Below, piece by piece: positions 1 through 9,261 of a stretch of DNA of 64,000 nt (position 1 is its first letter; each line of letters opens with the position of its first letter). The notes under the pieces are model-generated. The model had not been told where the DNA came from. It did no database searches and worked only from the letters and a program-made list of their open reading frames with translations. A program made the translations under genes and the position numbers. The DNA is from Paenibacillus thalictri (GTDB lineage: Bacteria; Bacillota; Bacilli; Paenibacillales; NBRC-103111): contig NZ_SIRE01000007.1 of NCBI RefSeq assembly GCF_004307995.1, positions 124,001 to 188,000 of the forward strand, read 5' to 3'.

Positions 1-1
1 C

Positions 2-856
2 CAAACGAAAACGGCAACTTTAGAAGTCACGCAAACGATTCAGCAACTGGCCAGCGGTGCGGAAAATCAGGTTCAGGTTGCCGAGGAAAGCGCACGGGCG
101 ATGGAAGAAATGGCGGCAGGCATTCAAAAAATCGCGGAATCGACCTCCTACGTTTTCGAAGCGTCGCATGGACTTGCGAAGCAAGCGGAGCATGGCAATG
201 AGTCCGTGCAGACAGCCGTCTCGCAAATGGAAGTGATGAACGGTTCGATTCGCAAAGTGGCGGAGGCAATCGATGAAGTCAACGTACGTTCGGAATCGAT
301 TGAGCAGCTGGCCGAGCTGATTAAGGGTATATCCATGCAGACGAACCTGCTTGCGCTGAATGCTTCCATCGAAGCGGCCCGCGCCGGCGAGCACGGTAGA
401 GGATTCGCGGTTGTCGCCGCGGAGGTTCGCAAGCTGGCCGAGCAATCGGGCGAGCAGGCCGTGCAAATTGCCGCACTGATCGAACAGATGCAGACAGCTT
501 CTCGCCAGGCTTCCGATTCGATGGCCTCAGGTATTGGGGAAGTGGAGAAAAGCGTTGCTTTTGTAGATGAAGCGGGACAATTGTTTGGCCATATCGTGCG
601 GACGATTCAAATGGTGTCAGAGCAGATGCAGGAAGTGTCCGCAGCTTCTCAGCAGATGTCTGCCGGAACGGAGGAAGTTGCTGCCGCCATTTCGGAAATT
701 TCCCGCATTGCCCGCAGCTCCGCAAACGGCATTCAGACCGTGGCCGGCGCTTCCGAGGAGCAGCTTGCCTCCATGGATGAGATTGCGCACGCCACCCATT
801 CCTTAAATAAAATGTCCGAGCAGCTGAATGAATTGGTCAGCACCTTTAAGTTGTAG
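2..856 (+). CDS. Methyl-accepting chemotaxis protein, C-terminal part (5' end outside window)
   Basis: The frame is open from base 2, so only the cytoplasmic signalling part of a chemoreceptor is in the window (about 284 residues). It is almost all heptad-patterned Gln/Ala/Glu-rich coiled coil. The receptor hairpin signature is visible near residues 112-145, including [17 protein letters not shown], the tip that binds CheA and CheW. No C-terminal pentapeptide tether for CheR is visible; the protein ends STFKL. Sensor and membrane segments must lie upstream, so the ligand cannot be guessed. A short unassigned gap with a terminator-like hairpin follows. Confidence 0.93.
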   Translation, partial: QTKTATLEVTQTIQQLASGAENQVQVAEESARAMEEMAAGIQKIAESTSYVFEASHGLAKQAEHGNESVQTAVSQMEVMNGSIRKVAEAIDEVNVRSESIEQLAELIKGISMQTNLLALNASIEAARAGEHGRGFAVVAAEVRKLAEQSGEQAVQIAALIEQMQTASRQASDSMASGIGEVEKSVAFVDEAGQLFGHIVRTIQMVSEQMQEVSAASQQMSAGTEEVAAAISEISRIARSSANGIQTVAGASEEQLASMDEIAHATHSLNKMSEQLNELVSTFKL

Positions 857-1106
857 CCGCTGTGCTCTTGCGTCCCTATGTCCCTTTGCCGGTATACAGC
901 GGTTGCGTCCACCTGCTCCGATATGCGAAGCGGGGAGAAGCAGTCGGCGCTTGAGCGGCGGCATCCGGTACCGGACTTTGCTCTGCGGAAATGGAAATGT
1001 GGAAATAGAAGTTTACTAGATTTTGGATTTTCAGTATGATGCAAGTAGGTCTTGATATTCGGGCGATGGTTGCGGCAACCGGTGCGGATTCAAGCTAATT
1101 TTACGG

Positions 1107-1150
1107 AAAAAGGCTGGCTTTGTCCGCGTGCGGATACAGCGGCCTTTTAT
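1107..1150 (+). terminator. Rho-independent terminator-like hairpin
   Basis: AAAAAGGC at the left pairs with GCCTTTT at the right, and the inner arms TTTGTCCGC and GCGGATACA also pair, leaving a tiny loop. The T-rich end lies only about 20 bases before the start codon of the next gene. It probably ends the chemoreceptor transcript, but the position would also suit an attenuator. The rest of the 857-1106 gap shows nothing else I recognise. Confidence 0.6.
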
Positions 1151-1169
1151 CATGGGGAGGCAGCTTCAT

Positions 1170-3014
1170 ATGATAAGCTTCAACCGGATTCATAGCGCAG
1201 TGGCAGGAGTTCATCCAACTGCAAACCGCAAGCGGCTGTTGGGAGTAGAACTGGCGGAAGGGCTGCCGGAGCGGCTGAGAAGCGCGCCGCATCTGGCGAA
1301 ATTGCTGGAGCAGGTCAAGGCGGAAGCCGAAAGGGCTAAGCTTGAGCCGCTACCGGAGCTGCCTTTTTCATTGTTCCATTTGTTTGCTTCCGATGGATCG
1401 AGGAAGCCGTTTGAAGGTCCGTATTTCGAGAGAAGAAAGCGACTGCTTGCGCTGACGTTGGAAGCGTGGTTCCACCCGCAGCAGGAGGACCTGGAGACGC
1501 TGCAAAATACAATATGGTCGATTTGCGATGAATATACGTGGGCGCTGCCGGCACATGTTCCTCACACGCTGGAGGGTGCACGGACATCGCGGGTCGCTCC
1601 CGAACAGGTCGTCGATCTGTTTGCCGCGGAGACGGCTCATGCGCTGGCGGAAACGCTGTATTTGCTCGGCGAACGCATCAATCCGTGGATCGGCTTCCGG
1701 GTGCGCAGCGAGATCGAAAAGCGTATTTTCCAGCCGCTGTTCAGCACGCCTGTTACGTTCCACTGGGAGTCGGCCACCCACAACTGGGCGTCCGTGTGCG
1801 GCGGTGCGGTTGGCATGGCGGCGATGCTGCTGGTAGAGGACGGGGAACGTCTGGCGGGCATGATCGACCGCGCCGTGCGGGCGATGGGAAGTTTTCTGGA
1901 GGGCTACGGTGCCGACGGCTGCTGCGCCGAAGGGGTCGGCTACTGGAATTACGGGTTCGGTTATTTCGTTTATTTTGCAGAAATGCTTTTCGCTTATACG
2001 GAAGGCCGGATTAATCTGCTGGAGGGGGAGAAGATCAAACGCATCTCCGCTTTTCCGGCGGCCGTATCGCTGACGGGCGGGACTTTCGTCAATTTCTCCG
2101 ACAGCGAGCCGTCGTACATCATGAATCCGGGGCTGCTCAGCAGAGTCCATCAGCGCACCGGACAACCGCTGCCGGCTATGAGCGCAGAGGCGGAGCTGCA
2201 TGTCGATCACTGTTACAGGTTCCCGCATACGACACGTAATGTGCTGTGGACCGATCCTTCGCTGTTCGGCGGCGAGCTGGCTGAAGGCGAATTTTATTTT
2301 CCCGATACATCTTGGCTTGTTGACAAAAAACGGGCCGGCGGCCGTTTGTTCGGTTTTGCCGCCAAAGGCGGGCATAACGAGGAACCGCATAACCATAACG
2401 ATCTGGGTCATTTTTTGCTGCATGTTGCGGGTGAAACGCTGTTAACGGATCTCGGCGCCGGCGAGTACACGCGGGATTACTTCAGAGAAGGCCGCTACGG
2501 ATATATCCATAACGGCTCCCAAGGTCACTCCGTACCGCTCATCGGCGGACATACGCAGGTGGCCGGCCGCTCCCATGAGGCTCAAATATTGGAGTATCGG
2601 CGCGAAGGAGATACGCTGTTGTTTGGCTTGGAACTTACCGCAGCGTATCCCGACGAAGCCTCGCTGCGCTCGCTTATCCGCACTTTTGCATGGAGGTGCG
2701 ATGAAGCAGGGGGCGGAGCAGAGCTGCTGCTGACGGATACTTTCTCTTTTGCGCAAACCGGAATGGAGGTGGAGGAGACGTTTATTAGTCTGCATCAGCC
2801 GCTGATCGGAACCGGGTCCGCCACATGGCGGGGACTTAAAGGGGAAGTCGAGATGCGTTACGACGCAGGTGTGTTTGAGCTTGCTCAAGAATCGACCGAG
2901 ACTCGCGATCATCATGCCAATCCGCTCACCGTGTATCGCACACGGCTTAAAGTAAAAGAGCCGGCGGCTGAAATACGCTGCAGCTGCAATTTCATCTGCC
3001 GTGTGCTGCAATAA
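1170..3014 (+). CDS. Heparinase II/III-family protein (polysaccharide lyase-like)
   Basis: A 614-residue protein resembling the heparinase II/III and oligo-alginate lyase superfamily, which cleaves uronic-acid-containing polysaccharides by beta-elimination. The N-terminal 330 residues are helical and Trp-rich, as in the alpha/alpha toroid of these lyases. The C-terminal half carries the family signature around residue 400, with GGHNEEPHNHNDLGHF followed by LLTDLGAGEYTRDYF. No signal peptide is seen, which fits an intracellular oligosaccharide lyase. The start at 1170 was chosen because GGGGAGG lies 9 bases upstream; an earlier in-frame ATG at 1149 and longer forms fall in the hairpin. Substrate is not predictable. 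A sulfatase 3 kb away hints at sulfated or uronic glycans, but that is inference. Confidence 0.85.
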   Translation: MISFNRIHSAVAGVHPTANRKRLLGVELAEGLPERLRSAPHLAKLLEQVKAEAERAKLEPLPELPFSLFHLFASDGSRKPFEGPYFERRKRLLALTLEAWFHPQQEDLETLQNTIWSICDEYTWALPAHVPHTLEGARTSRVAPEQVVDLFAAETAHALAETLYLLGERINPWIGFRVRSEIEKRIFQPLFSTPVTFHWESATHNWASVCGGAVGMAAMLLVEDGERLAGMIDRAVRAMGSFLEGYGADGCCAEGVGYWNYGFGYFVYFAEMLFAYTEGRINLLEGEKIKRISAFPAAVSLTGGTFVNFSDSEPSYIMNPGLLSRVHQRTGQPLPAMSAEAELHVDHCYRFPHTTRNVLWTDPSLFGGELAEGEFYFPDTSWLVDKKRAGGRLFGFAAKGGHNEEPHNHNDLGHFLLHVAGETLLTDLGAGEYTRDYFREGRYGYIHNGSQGHSVPLIGGHTQVAGRSHEAQILEYRREGDTLLFGLELTAAYPDEASLRSLIRTFAWRCDEAGGGAELLLTDTFSFAQTGMEVEETFISLHQPLIGTGSATWRGLKGEVEMRYDAGVFELAQESTETRDHHANPLTVYRTRLKVKEPAAEIRCSCNFICRVLQ

Positions 3015-3045
3015 GGCGAATGATGCCGGGGCGGAGCCGGCGGGA

Positions 3046-4050
3046 TCAGGTATTTTTACCGATTCCTCCGGCTTGTTTCGCCAAACCGCTTTTGCCGTCC
3101 GCGGCGGTCACGCTTTTTTTGCCATACCGGCCCGCGACATTGTTGGCGATCATCGCAATCAGCGTTAAGGCGATGCCGTACAGCTCCGGCATACCGATGC
3201 TGTAGCCGATCAGGGCGGTGATTAATGCCGACACGACAGGCACGATGTTATTCAAGACCAGCGACGCGTCGACGGGGGACATTTTTTTGCAGGCGATGTT
3301 CCAAGACAGCACTGCAGCCACTCCGGCAATTAAAGCCATGTACAAGAAATGCCATATGTTAGCGGTCAGATCGTGCCATGCCGGCATAACGAACCAGCCC
3401 ATTGGAGTGCCTGCCGCGGTCAGGGCGATATTGCTAACCGTGCCCAACATACAAGTCAGCGCGGTATACCGGAGCGGCGACCAGGAAGGGAACATCGACG
3501 CTCCGATCGTATAGATCGCCCAGCATACGACGGATGCAAGCATGAGCAGAACGGCCCACAACGCGGCGCCTCCGGGAGCGATGGTTTTGACATCGCCTTT
3601 TGTCGCAACGAGGAATACGCCCGTCAATCCGATGACGATAAACAGAAGTGTCAGCGGCGACAGCCGGATTCCTTTCCAAATCAGCAAAATGAGAGCCGTA
3701 ATCAGCGGCATAAACCCCATCATCACCGAAGAAAGAATTGGCCCGGACGGTCCGGCGAGCCGCTGCCCAGCAAATACGAGCCCGTTGTATCCGGTAAAAG
3801 CCAAAGTACCGTACAGCCAGACCAGCCATCCTTTGCCCTCCAGCCGAAAGGCGTCTTTTCCTTCCGTGAGCGCCAGCAGCGGCACAAAAACCAGCGCTGC
3901 CAGCAAATAACGAATCCCTACAAAATACATGGGCGATACGCTTTTAAGCGTATGGGCGGCCACGGGAAACTGCGCTCCAAAAGCGATTCCCGAGAAGATG
4001 CTGCAGGCCAGCCCGATCCACCGGCTGTTTGAATTCGACATGCCAACCAC
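3046..4050 (-). CDS. EamA/DMT-family transporter
   Basis: A 334-residue integral membrane protein with about ten hydrophobic helices arranged as two EamA repeats, the usual drug/metabolite transporter layout. The first repeat begins with GIAFGAQFPVAAHTLKSVSP and the second after about residue 175 (VVCWAIYTIGASMFPSWSP). Such proteins move small metabolites or amino acids across the cytoplasmic membrane; the substrate cannot be read from sequence. It is divergent from a LysR regulator, a common arrangement in which the regulator controls the transporter. It converges on the heparinase-like gene, leaving only 31 bases between the stops. Confidence 0.88.
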   Translation of the reverse strand: MVGMSNSNSRWIGLACSIFSGIAFGAQFPVAAHTLKSVSPMYFVGIRYLLAALVFVPLLALTEGKDAFRLEGKGWLVWLYGTLAFTGYNGLVFAGQRLAGPSGPILSSVMMGFMPLITALILLIWKGIRLSPLTLLFIVIGLTGVFLVATKGDVKTIAPGGAALWAVLLMLASVVCWAIYTIGASMFPSWSPLRYTALTCMLGTVSNIALTAAGTPMGWFVMPAWHDLTANIWHFLYMALIAGVAAVLSWNIACKKMSPVDASLVLNNIVPVVSALITALIGYSIGMPELYGIALTLIAMIANNVAGRYGKKSVTAADGKSGLAKQAGGIGKNT

Positions 4051-4159
4051 TCCTTTTCCGCCGTCATTGCTGCGGCGTTATGTGTTATGATGTGAAATAA
4101 AGTAAAGTCATTATAACGCGGCGAACGGGAGTGCAGAACTTCCCTTTTGCATGATGGGT

Positions 4160-4174
4160 ATAACATATCGTTAT
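4160..4174. promoter_or_regulatory. Candidate LysR-type operator (T-N11-A dyad)
   Basis: ATAAC-N5-GTTAT is a perfect 15-bp dyad containing a T-N11-A core, the classical LysR-family box. It lies between the divergent transporter and LysR genes and abuts the GGGGGG ribosome site of the LysR gene. A second, wider pair (GCGTTAT at 4075 and ATAACGC at 4113) sits nearer the transporter. Assignment rests on sequence and position only. Confidence 0.5.
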
Positions 4175-4190
4175 GGGGGGAGCGGATCGC

Positions 4191-5069
4191 ATGCAGGTGG
4201 ATTGGTATCGCAGCTTTACCGAAGCGGTAAAGTGGAAAAGCTTATCCAAAGCCGCGGTAAAGCTGAATTTGACGCAGCCGGCGGTAAGCAAACATATCCG
4301 CAGCCTGGAGGAGGCGTTTGGCGTGGAGTTGTTCCGGCGGGGCGCGTCAGGGGTTGAGCTGACGGAAGCCGGGATGCGTTTTTTGCAAAGAATTGCGCCG
4401 GTTGTAGCGGAGATTGAATCGATCAAAACGGAAATGCGCGAATTTGCGGAACGTCCGAATTATATTCTCGGCAGCTTGCCAAGTGTGGCGGCCCATGTGC
4501 TCCCCGGCAAGCTGCGGGAGCTGCACGACGCCCGGTACCCGCTGGCCGTCAGCGTTCGCCCAACGTCGGGCGAGCTGTTGGAAGGCGTGCTGAACGGCGC
4601 TTTTGACGCAGCGCTGATTGATGAACCGGCGGCGGGCAGGCTTTGGAGCAGAGAGCTGTTTACGGAGCATTTTGTCGCTATATTCCCTGAGGGGCACCGT
4701 TTCAGCGGATGTGAGGAGTTGAGCATTGCGGAGCTGGCGGAAGAATCGTTTGTATTTACGGGTTTTTGCAATATTCGCGAAAGGGTCACCGAAGCGGCGG
4801 GAAAATACGGCTACAAACCCGCCGTCAAGCTGGAAGTAGACAGCTACGATTATTTGCTTGGCATGATTACGGTTGGCAACGACATCACGGTGCTGCCGGA
4901 ACTGTTCCGCAAACAAGCGAAACGGCTTGGCCTGAAGTCCGCTTTAATCAAGGAATGCGGGCTGCGGCGCACGATTTCGCTGGTTGCGCGAACCGCCGAG
5001 ACCGGCTCTAAAATGTTCCGTCTGCTCAACAGCGGCGTACCGCAAGAATACTTGGCTCAAACGCCGTAA
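4191..5069 (+). CDS. LysR-family transcriptional regulator
   Basis: A 292-residue LysR-type regulator. The winged helix-turn-helix is at residues 1-60, with LSKAAVKLNLTQPAVSKHIR as the recognition region. The remainder is the two-lobed effector-binding domain, with LPSVAAHVLPGKLRELH at the start of lobe one. The start at 4191 was preferred over the ATG at 4173 because GGGGGGAG then lies 8-10 bases upstream and the protein begins right before the HTH. It is divergent from the EamA transporter and probably controls it. Effector unknown. Confidence 0.92.
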   Translation: MQVDWYRSFTEAVKWKSLSKAAVKLNLTQPAVSKHIRSLEEAFGVELFRRGASGVELTEAGMRFLQRIAPVVAEIESIKTEMREFAERPNYILGSLPSVAAHVLPGKLRELHDARYPLAVSVRPTSGELLEGVLNGAFDAALIDEPAAGRLWSRELFTEHFVAIFPEGHRFSGCEELSIAELAEESFVFTGFCNIRERVTEAAGKYGYKPAVKLEVDSYDYLLGMITVGNDITVLPELFRKQAKRLGLKSALIKECGLRRTISLVARTAETGSKMFRLLNSGVPQEYLAQTP

Positions 5070-5111
5070 ATCCGCGCAAGTAAATTCATACATCGGATGA
5101 ACTCACCATTC

Positions 5112-5158
5112 AAAAGAAGGCAATTGAGCCCGCAAAGGAGCTCTATCGCCTTCTTTAA
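5112..5158. terminator. Bidirectional terminator between convergent genes
   Basis: AAAGAAGGC pairs with GCCTTCTTT, with an inner GAGCcc/GGAGCTC hairpin. The A-rich left and T-rich right ends allow it to work on both strands, serving the LysR gene and the convergent hydrolase gene. Confidence 0.7.
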
Positions 5159-5191
5159 TTTCTAGCTTATATGCACATATGGCAGATTACC

Positions 5192-5944
5192 TCACTGCGC
5201 TTTCACGGCAGCCAGCTCGGCAAGCCGGTCCATGACATGGTCTCTGAACAAACCGCCATGATAACATACGACCGTTTCCATCTCGCGGCCGCATAACTTG
5301 GCGATCGAAGTTTGTGCGGCCGTTAAGTCCAGCGTTGTGCCGGGTTCGGACCCGTACAACTTCCCGTCGCGGACGACAAGAGCATCACCGGCAATCAGCG
5401 TGCGCGAAGGCTCGTGATAAAGACTGATATGCCCCGGTGTATGGCCGGGCGTATCGATGACCGTAATGCCTCCGCACCAGGGAAGACGTTCTTCGCCTTG
5501 AACGAGGCGATCTACCTTGGCCCGCGGCGGATTGAGCATAATCGCTTTAAGTCCCTTGCGGAACGATTCCGGCACTTGTTCCGGCATCCGGTCGATGCTG
5601 GCAATAGCCTCATCGGTAAACTTAAGCAGTCTTTGATCTCCTTGAATATAAGGTTTTTCCAGCTCATGAGCCGAAACTTCAACTGTGGAAGAGCTCTCGG
5701 CGATCACTTGCAGATTGCCGATATGATCGATGTCTTGGTGTGTGACGATGATGCGGTTCAGCCGTTCGGGCTCTACTCCGTAAGCCGATATTTCTTGGCG
5801 AAGCTGATCCCATTGACCGGGAAATCCGGTATCAACCAATACGACATCCCGTTCGTCCCATAACAGAACCGGATGAATGGTATTCGCCTGGCCCATAATA
5901 GGGGCGGTGATAGAGAGCATGGCGATGCCTTGAGCGATAAGCAA
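5192..5944 (-). CDS. MBL-fold metallo-hydrolase
   Basis: A 250-residue metallo-beta-lactamase-fold hydrolase. The metal-binding motif is VTHQDIDHIGN (an HxDxDH-type site with Gln at the second position), followed by DTPGHTPGHISLY, an aspartate in the GDALVVRDG segment and a late His in VCYHGG. This combination is typical of glyoxalase II-like or lactonase-like hydrolases. No signal peptide. The start is TTG at 5944 behind AAGGAG at a somewhat long spacing; ATG at 5920 is the alternative and would remove only eight residues. Substrate is unknown, and neighbours do not form an operon with it. Confidence 0.85.
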   Translation of the reverse strand: MLIAQGIAMLSITAPIMGQANTIHPVLLWDERDVVLVDTGFPGQWDQLRQEISAYGVEPERLNRIIVTHQDIDHIGNLQVIAESSSTVEVSAHELEKPYIQGDQRLLKFTDEAIASIDRMPEQVPESFRKGLKAIMLNPPRAKVDRLVQGEERLPWCGGITVIDTPGHTPGHISLYHEPSRTLIAGDALVVRDGKLYGSEPGTTLDLTAAQTSIAKLCGREMETVVCYHGGLFRDHVMDRLAELAAVKAQ

Positions 5945-6186
5945 AAAGGTTCACACTCCTTAAACGGTGAATGGCCCGGCCGGGGTCTACGTTTTATCTT
6001 AAATCGATTTATATTATTTGTAAACTATAAATATTTTATTATAACACAAAATAAATATTTATGCAATGTTTAAATAAAGTTATAACATGAATAATTCACT
6101 ATTGATTAATCGATATTTGCTGTCAATCTCTTGTTATCGTATGATATCGATATTTTTTACTGATTTCTGCGTCGGGTTCCGCTTCG

Positions 6187-7596
6187 TTACAACTTGCGGC
6201 CCAACATCAGCTGGCGGCGCATCCATTCATTTTGCACCAGGCTGTCTCCTTCGGCGACAAGAACGTCATATAATCGAGACCGCAGATCGGCGATAATCTC
6301 GCGGCAAGCGGGGTCACGGATCAGATTGTGCAGCTCGCCGGGATCTTCCTGCATATTGTACAATTCGTCGGTATCGGCCGTATTCCATATATATTTCCAT
6401 TCCAACGTGCGGATCATACGTTGGGTGTATAGACCGAATTGCTGCCCGTTATAGGTGGCTACCGCTTCGTTTCGCCAAACCTCGGGCTGCCGTCCGTTTA
6501 ACAGCGGGAGCAGTGACGAACCGTGAAAACGGCTCATGTCCGGCCGGTGTCCAGACAATTCCAGCAGCGTTGGCGGAAGATCCAGCATGTTGCAGACGAA
6601 ACGGTCGCAGACGCTGTCCGGCTCGATGCCCGGACCGCGCACAATCAGCGGAACTTTGACCACATCGTCATAAAGAATGTAATGCTTATCCATCATCCGG
6701 TGCGCTCCGCACATATCGCCGTGGTCTGCAGTGAACACAACCCATGTACGCTCTGCGGCAGAGACGGACTCCAGCGTCTGCAAAATACGTCCCACCGCAT
6801 CGTCCAATTGGCTGATAGCCGCATAATACCGGGCGACGACAGGCGCCCAGTCTTTCCATTCATAATCCTCAATGCCCCAACTGTACAGCTGCTGGTTTTG
6901 GATATACGGTTTTCCGGCGAACGTTTCGCGAAAGTTATGCCACTCGGGGATATCCTCCGGCGAGTACATCTCGGCAAAGGGGCTTGATGGCTGACAGGGC
7001 AGATGCGGCTCGGGAAAATGAACCTGAACATGCCAAGGTTTTCCCGCATCTTCAAACCCGCGAATCATCGCCGAAGTTTGATCGGCGAGCCAATGCGTGC
7101 GGGAATGCTCAACGGCGATCGGATCCTTTTCGCCGAAATAACCGTTGCTTTTCGGAAAAGGCACTCCCGTCGTCTGCCGGAATTCGGCGTAATCGTGCTC
7201 CCCTATGTAACGATCGAAGCCGTATGCAGTCGGATCGTGCTGCGGACTGACGCCCCATTTGCCGATAAAACCGGACTGGTATTGATCTGCCAGCTCCCGC
7301 GGCCAGGCATACTGCTCCGGCGTCAGCGAGGACACCGGCAGCGCGCCGCTGTAGTTCCACAAAGCGCCAAACGTCTCCGCCCTTTTTCCGTGAATAAACG
7401 CCTGCCGCGCAGGGCAGCAGACCGGTATCGGGCTGTAGGCGTGGGTAAACTGCATGCCTTCGGAAGCAAGCCGATCCAGATGCGGTGTGTAGACCGGGTA
7501 TTTCCCCGCCACGCCGAGGCAGTCATAACGGCATTGATCGGCTGTAATGATAAGCAGATTGGGAGGCGGCTCCGGCCGCCGGGTAACATGATCCAT
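6187..7596 (-). CDS. Sulfatase (Cys-type, alkaline phosphatase superfamily)
   Basis: A 469-residue sulfatase. It opens with LLIITADQCRYDCLGVAG, giving the metal-binding Asp, and has CCPARQAFIHGKR near residue 60. That is the C-x-P-A-R motif whose cysteine is oxidised to formylglycine. Further metal ligands are in FTADHGDMCGAHRMMDKHY. The enzyme would remove sulfate esters from organic or glycan substrates. No signal peptide, so probably cytoplasmic. GGAGG precedes the ATG at 7596. No formylglycine-generating or radical-SAM maturase gene is in the window; one must be elsewhere if the enzyme is active. Confidence 0.92.
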   Translation of the reverse strand: MDHVTRRPEPPPNLLIITADQCRYDCLGVAGKYPVYTPHLDRLASEGMQFTHAYSPIPVCCPARQAFIHGKRAETFGALWNYSGALPVSSLTPEQYAWPRELADQYQSGFIGKWGVSPQHDPTAYGFDRYIGEHDYAEFRQTTGVPFPKSNGYFGEKDPIAVEHSRTHWLADQTSAMIRGFEDAGKPWHVQVHFPEPHLPCQPSSPFAEMYSPEDIPEWHNFRETFAGKPYIQNQQLYSWGIEDYEWKDWAPVVARYYAAISQLDDAVGRILQTLESVSAAERTWVVFTADHGDMCGAHRMMDKHYILYDDVVKVPLIVRGPGIEPDSVCDRFVCNMLDLPPTLLELSGHRPDMSRFHGSSLLPLLNGRQPEVWRNEAVATYNGQQFGLYTQRMIRTLEWKYIWNTADTDELYNMQEDPGELHNLIRDPACREIIADLRSRLYDVLVAEGDSLVQNEWMRRQLMLGRKL

Positions 7597-7624
7597 CGCA
7601 GTATTCCTCCGGATTTACAAATAA

Positions 7625-7756
7625 ATAGCAGATGACTCTTTTATCCATTGTACGGCACCGCTAGGAAACTTCATTGCCGATTCGGCCATTTATACGACCG
7701 AACGGGAGGTTCAGCAGGCGGAACTGGCCAGCCATGCCATTAAACAAAAAAAATGA
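7625..7756 (+). pseudogene. Possible 3' remnant of an unknown gene
   Basis: A 43-codon open stretch with no ATG ends in TGA at 7754. It reads like the C-terminus of a real protein (APLGNFIADSAIYTTERE, then AELASHAIKQKK), with codon use like its neighbours. A stop at 7622 cuts it off on the left, and the sulfatase gene begins immediately beyond. I do not recognise the family. It may be chance. Confidence 0.25.
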
Positions 7757-7886
7757 CTGACAGCGCAGGCGCGGCGGCTTGCTTAAAGCCGAGTCTGCCG
7801 GAAAATTTCGCAATTGTTGAGGCCGGAAAATAGCGTTATACTAGAACTCAGCTATTTTTGTACTCGGTATAAGCTAGGGAGCTTTG

Positions 7887-9107
7887 ATGATGATAGAGAA
7901 AGATTGGCTGGATCGGCCTTTTGAAAATTTTATGGAGCTTGCGGACGCGATAGGCGAAACGCTGGAATGTCCGGTGACGATCGAAAATGCCAACCATCAG
8001 TTGATCGCTTACAGTTCCCACCATGCGACAACGGATCCTGTGAGGACGGCCACGATTATAAGCAGGCAGGTTCCCGAGCATGTCACGGGAGCGCTGTGGA
8101 AAAGCGGCGTGCTTCGGATGTTGATGGAAAGCGACAGTCCGGTGAAAGTAAAGGCGATTGCCGACATGGGACTCGGGGAACGTACGGTCATATCCATTCG
8201 CCACCACGGCGACGTGCTCGGTTACATATGGGTATTGGAGGAAGGACGGCCGCTTGACGCTAAAGGCACGGCGCTGCTGGTCAAAGCGGCAGGCATTGCC
8301 AAGCAGCTGATGCTTCAGCTGCAAATGCACAAGCATAAAGAAGACGAAGGCAGGCACAACTTTTTTTGGCAGCTGCTGACCGGACAAGGCCAGACGGATG
8401 AGTGGATCCGCGGCAAGGCCGCTTCGCTGCACATGCAGCTTCCGGAAAGATTTCAAATCGTCTTGTTTCAAGCGGACACGGATATGGCGCTGAATGTAAT
8501 CCGGCAAATGCAATATTTGATGTCAGCGGCGGAAAACACGCAGATTGTCGTCCAAGTGCGAGACGGGCGGCAGTTCATCCTGCTTGTGTCGCCAAGCGCT
8601 TTCAGCCGGAGCGATTCGTCCGGCAGCACGTTGATTGGCTACGTGACACGTCACATGCTGGAGCGTTTCGGCACGGTTCTGGAAGGGGCAGCGGGTCTGG
8701 CTTACGATAGCTACACCTTGGTTGCCCAAAGTTATAAGGAGGCCCAGCAGCTGCTGGAGCTGAAGCGCCGGTTTCCTCGGGAGCTGCGGCTTGTAAGGGA
8801 TTATCACAGCTTGGGTTACTACCGTTATTTGCCGCTGATCCATACGCAGCAGCGTTCGCCGTTCGAAACCGGCGTCATTGCAAAGCTTCGCAATTATGAC
8901 CGCGAGCATAACAATTGCTTGCTGGACACGCTGAAAGCGTTTCTGGAGCTGGACAGCAACATCAAGGATACCGCAGACGCTTTGCAGATTCACCCGAATA
9001 CGCTGAATTACCGCTTGAAACGAATTTCCGAGATCGGAGACATCGATCTTAAAAATATGGATCATAAAGTGACCGTCTACTTGGAGCTGAAGTTGGAACA
9101 CTTGTGA
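7887..9107 (+). CDS. PucR-family regulator, AdeR-like (probable activator of ald)
   Basis: A 406-residue PucR/CdaR-type regulator. It has an N-terminal sensory region, a central GGDEF-like part, and the C-terminal PucR helix-turn-helix at about residues 345-400 (IKDTADALQIHPNTLNYRLK). In Bacillus subtilis the PucR-family protein AdeR lies next to ald and activates it in response to alanine; here the next gene is also ald. The start is probably ATG 7887 or 7890 behind AGGGAG; TTG 7884 is possible. Regulation of ald is inferred from context and family knowledge. Confidence 0.87.
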   Translation: MMIEKDWLDRPFENFMELADAIGETLECPVTIENANHQLIAYSSHHATTDPVRTATIISRQVPEHVTGALWKSGVLRMLMESDSPVKVKAIADMGLGERTVISIRHHGDVLGYIWVLEEGRPLDAKGTALLVKAAGIAKQLMLQLQMHKHKEDEGRHNFFWQLLTGQGQTDEWIRGKAASLHMQLPERFQIVLFQADTDMALNVIRQMQYLMSAAENTQIVVQVRDGRQFILLVSPSAFSRSDSSGSTLIGYVTRHMLERFGTVLEGAAGLAYDSYTLVAQSYKEAQQLLELKRRFPRELRLVRDYHSLGYYRYLPLIHTQQRSPFETGVIAKLRNYDREHNNCLLDTLKAFLELDSNIKDTADALQIHPNTLNYRLKRISEIGDIDLKNMDHKVTVYLELKLEHL

Positions 9108-9148
9108 TGTTACTAAATATTACGCGATACGGCACATAACATGATGCG

Positions 9149-9226
9149 ATTTGTGGTTTTAAACAAATACGCGGGATTATTTTCTTGGAATTAAACAATG
9201 TGGCCTCCTGCAGCTCCCCCTATAAT
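9149..9226 (+). promoter_or_regulatory. ald promoter region with candidate activator site
   Basis: TATAAT at 9221-9226 is a perfect -10 box, but no good -35 lies 16-18 bases upstream, as expected for an activator-dependent promoter. An inverted repeat ATTTGT-N8-ACAAAT at 9149-9168 is about 50 bases upstream of -10 and is a candidate AdeR-like binding site. Both are read from sequence; function is inferred. Confidence 0.45.
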
Positions 9227-9261
9227 GAATCTAAAGGTTTCAGTTTAAGGGGGACATTCAG

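Noticed and set aside
9201-9212. Sigma-54-like sequence TGGCCTCCTGCA before ald
   Set aside because: The GG and GC elements are only 6 bases apart; sigma-54 needs about 10. A perfect TATAAT follows, fitting sigma-A.
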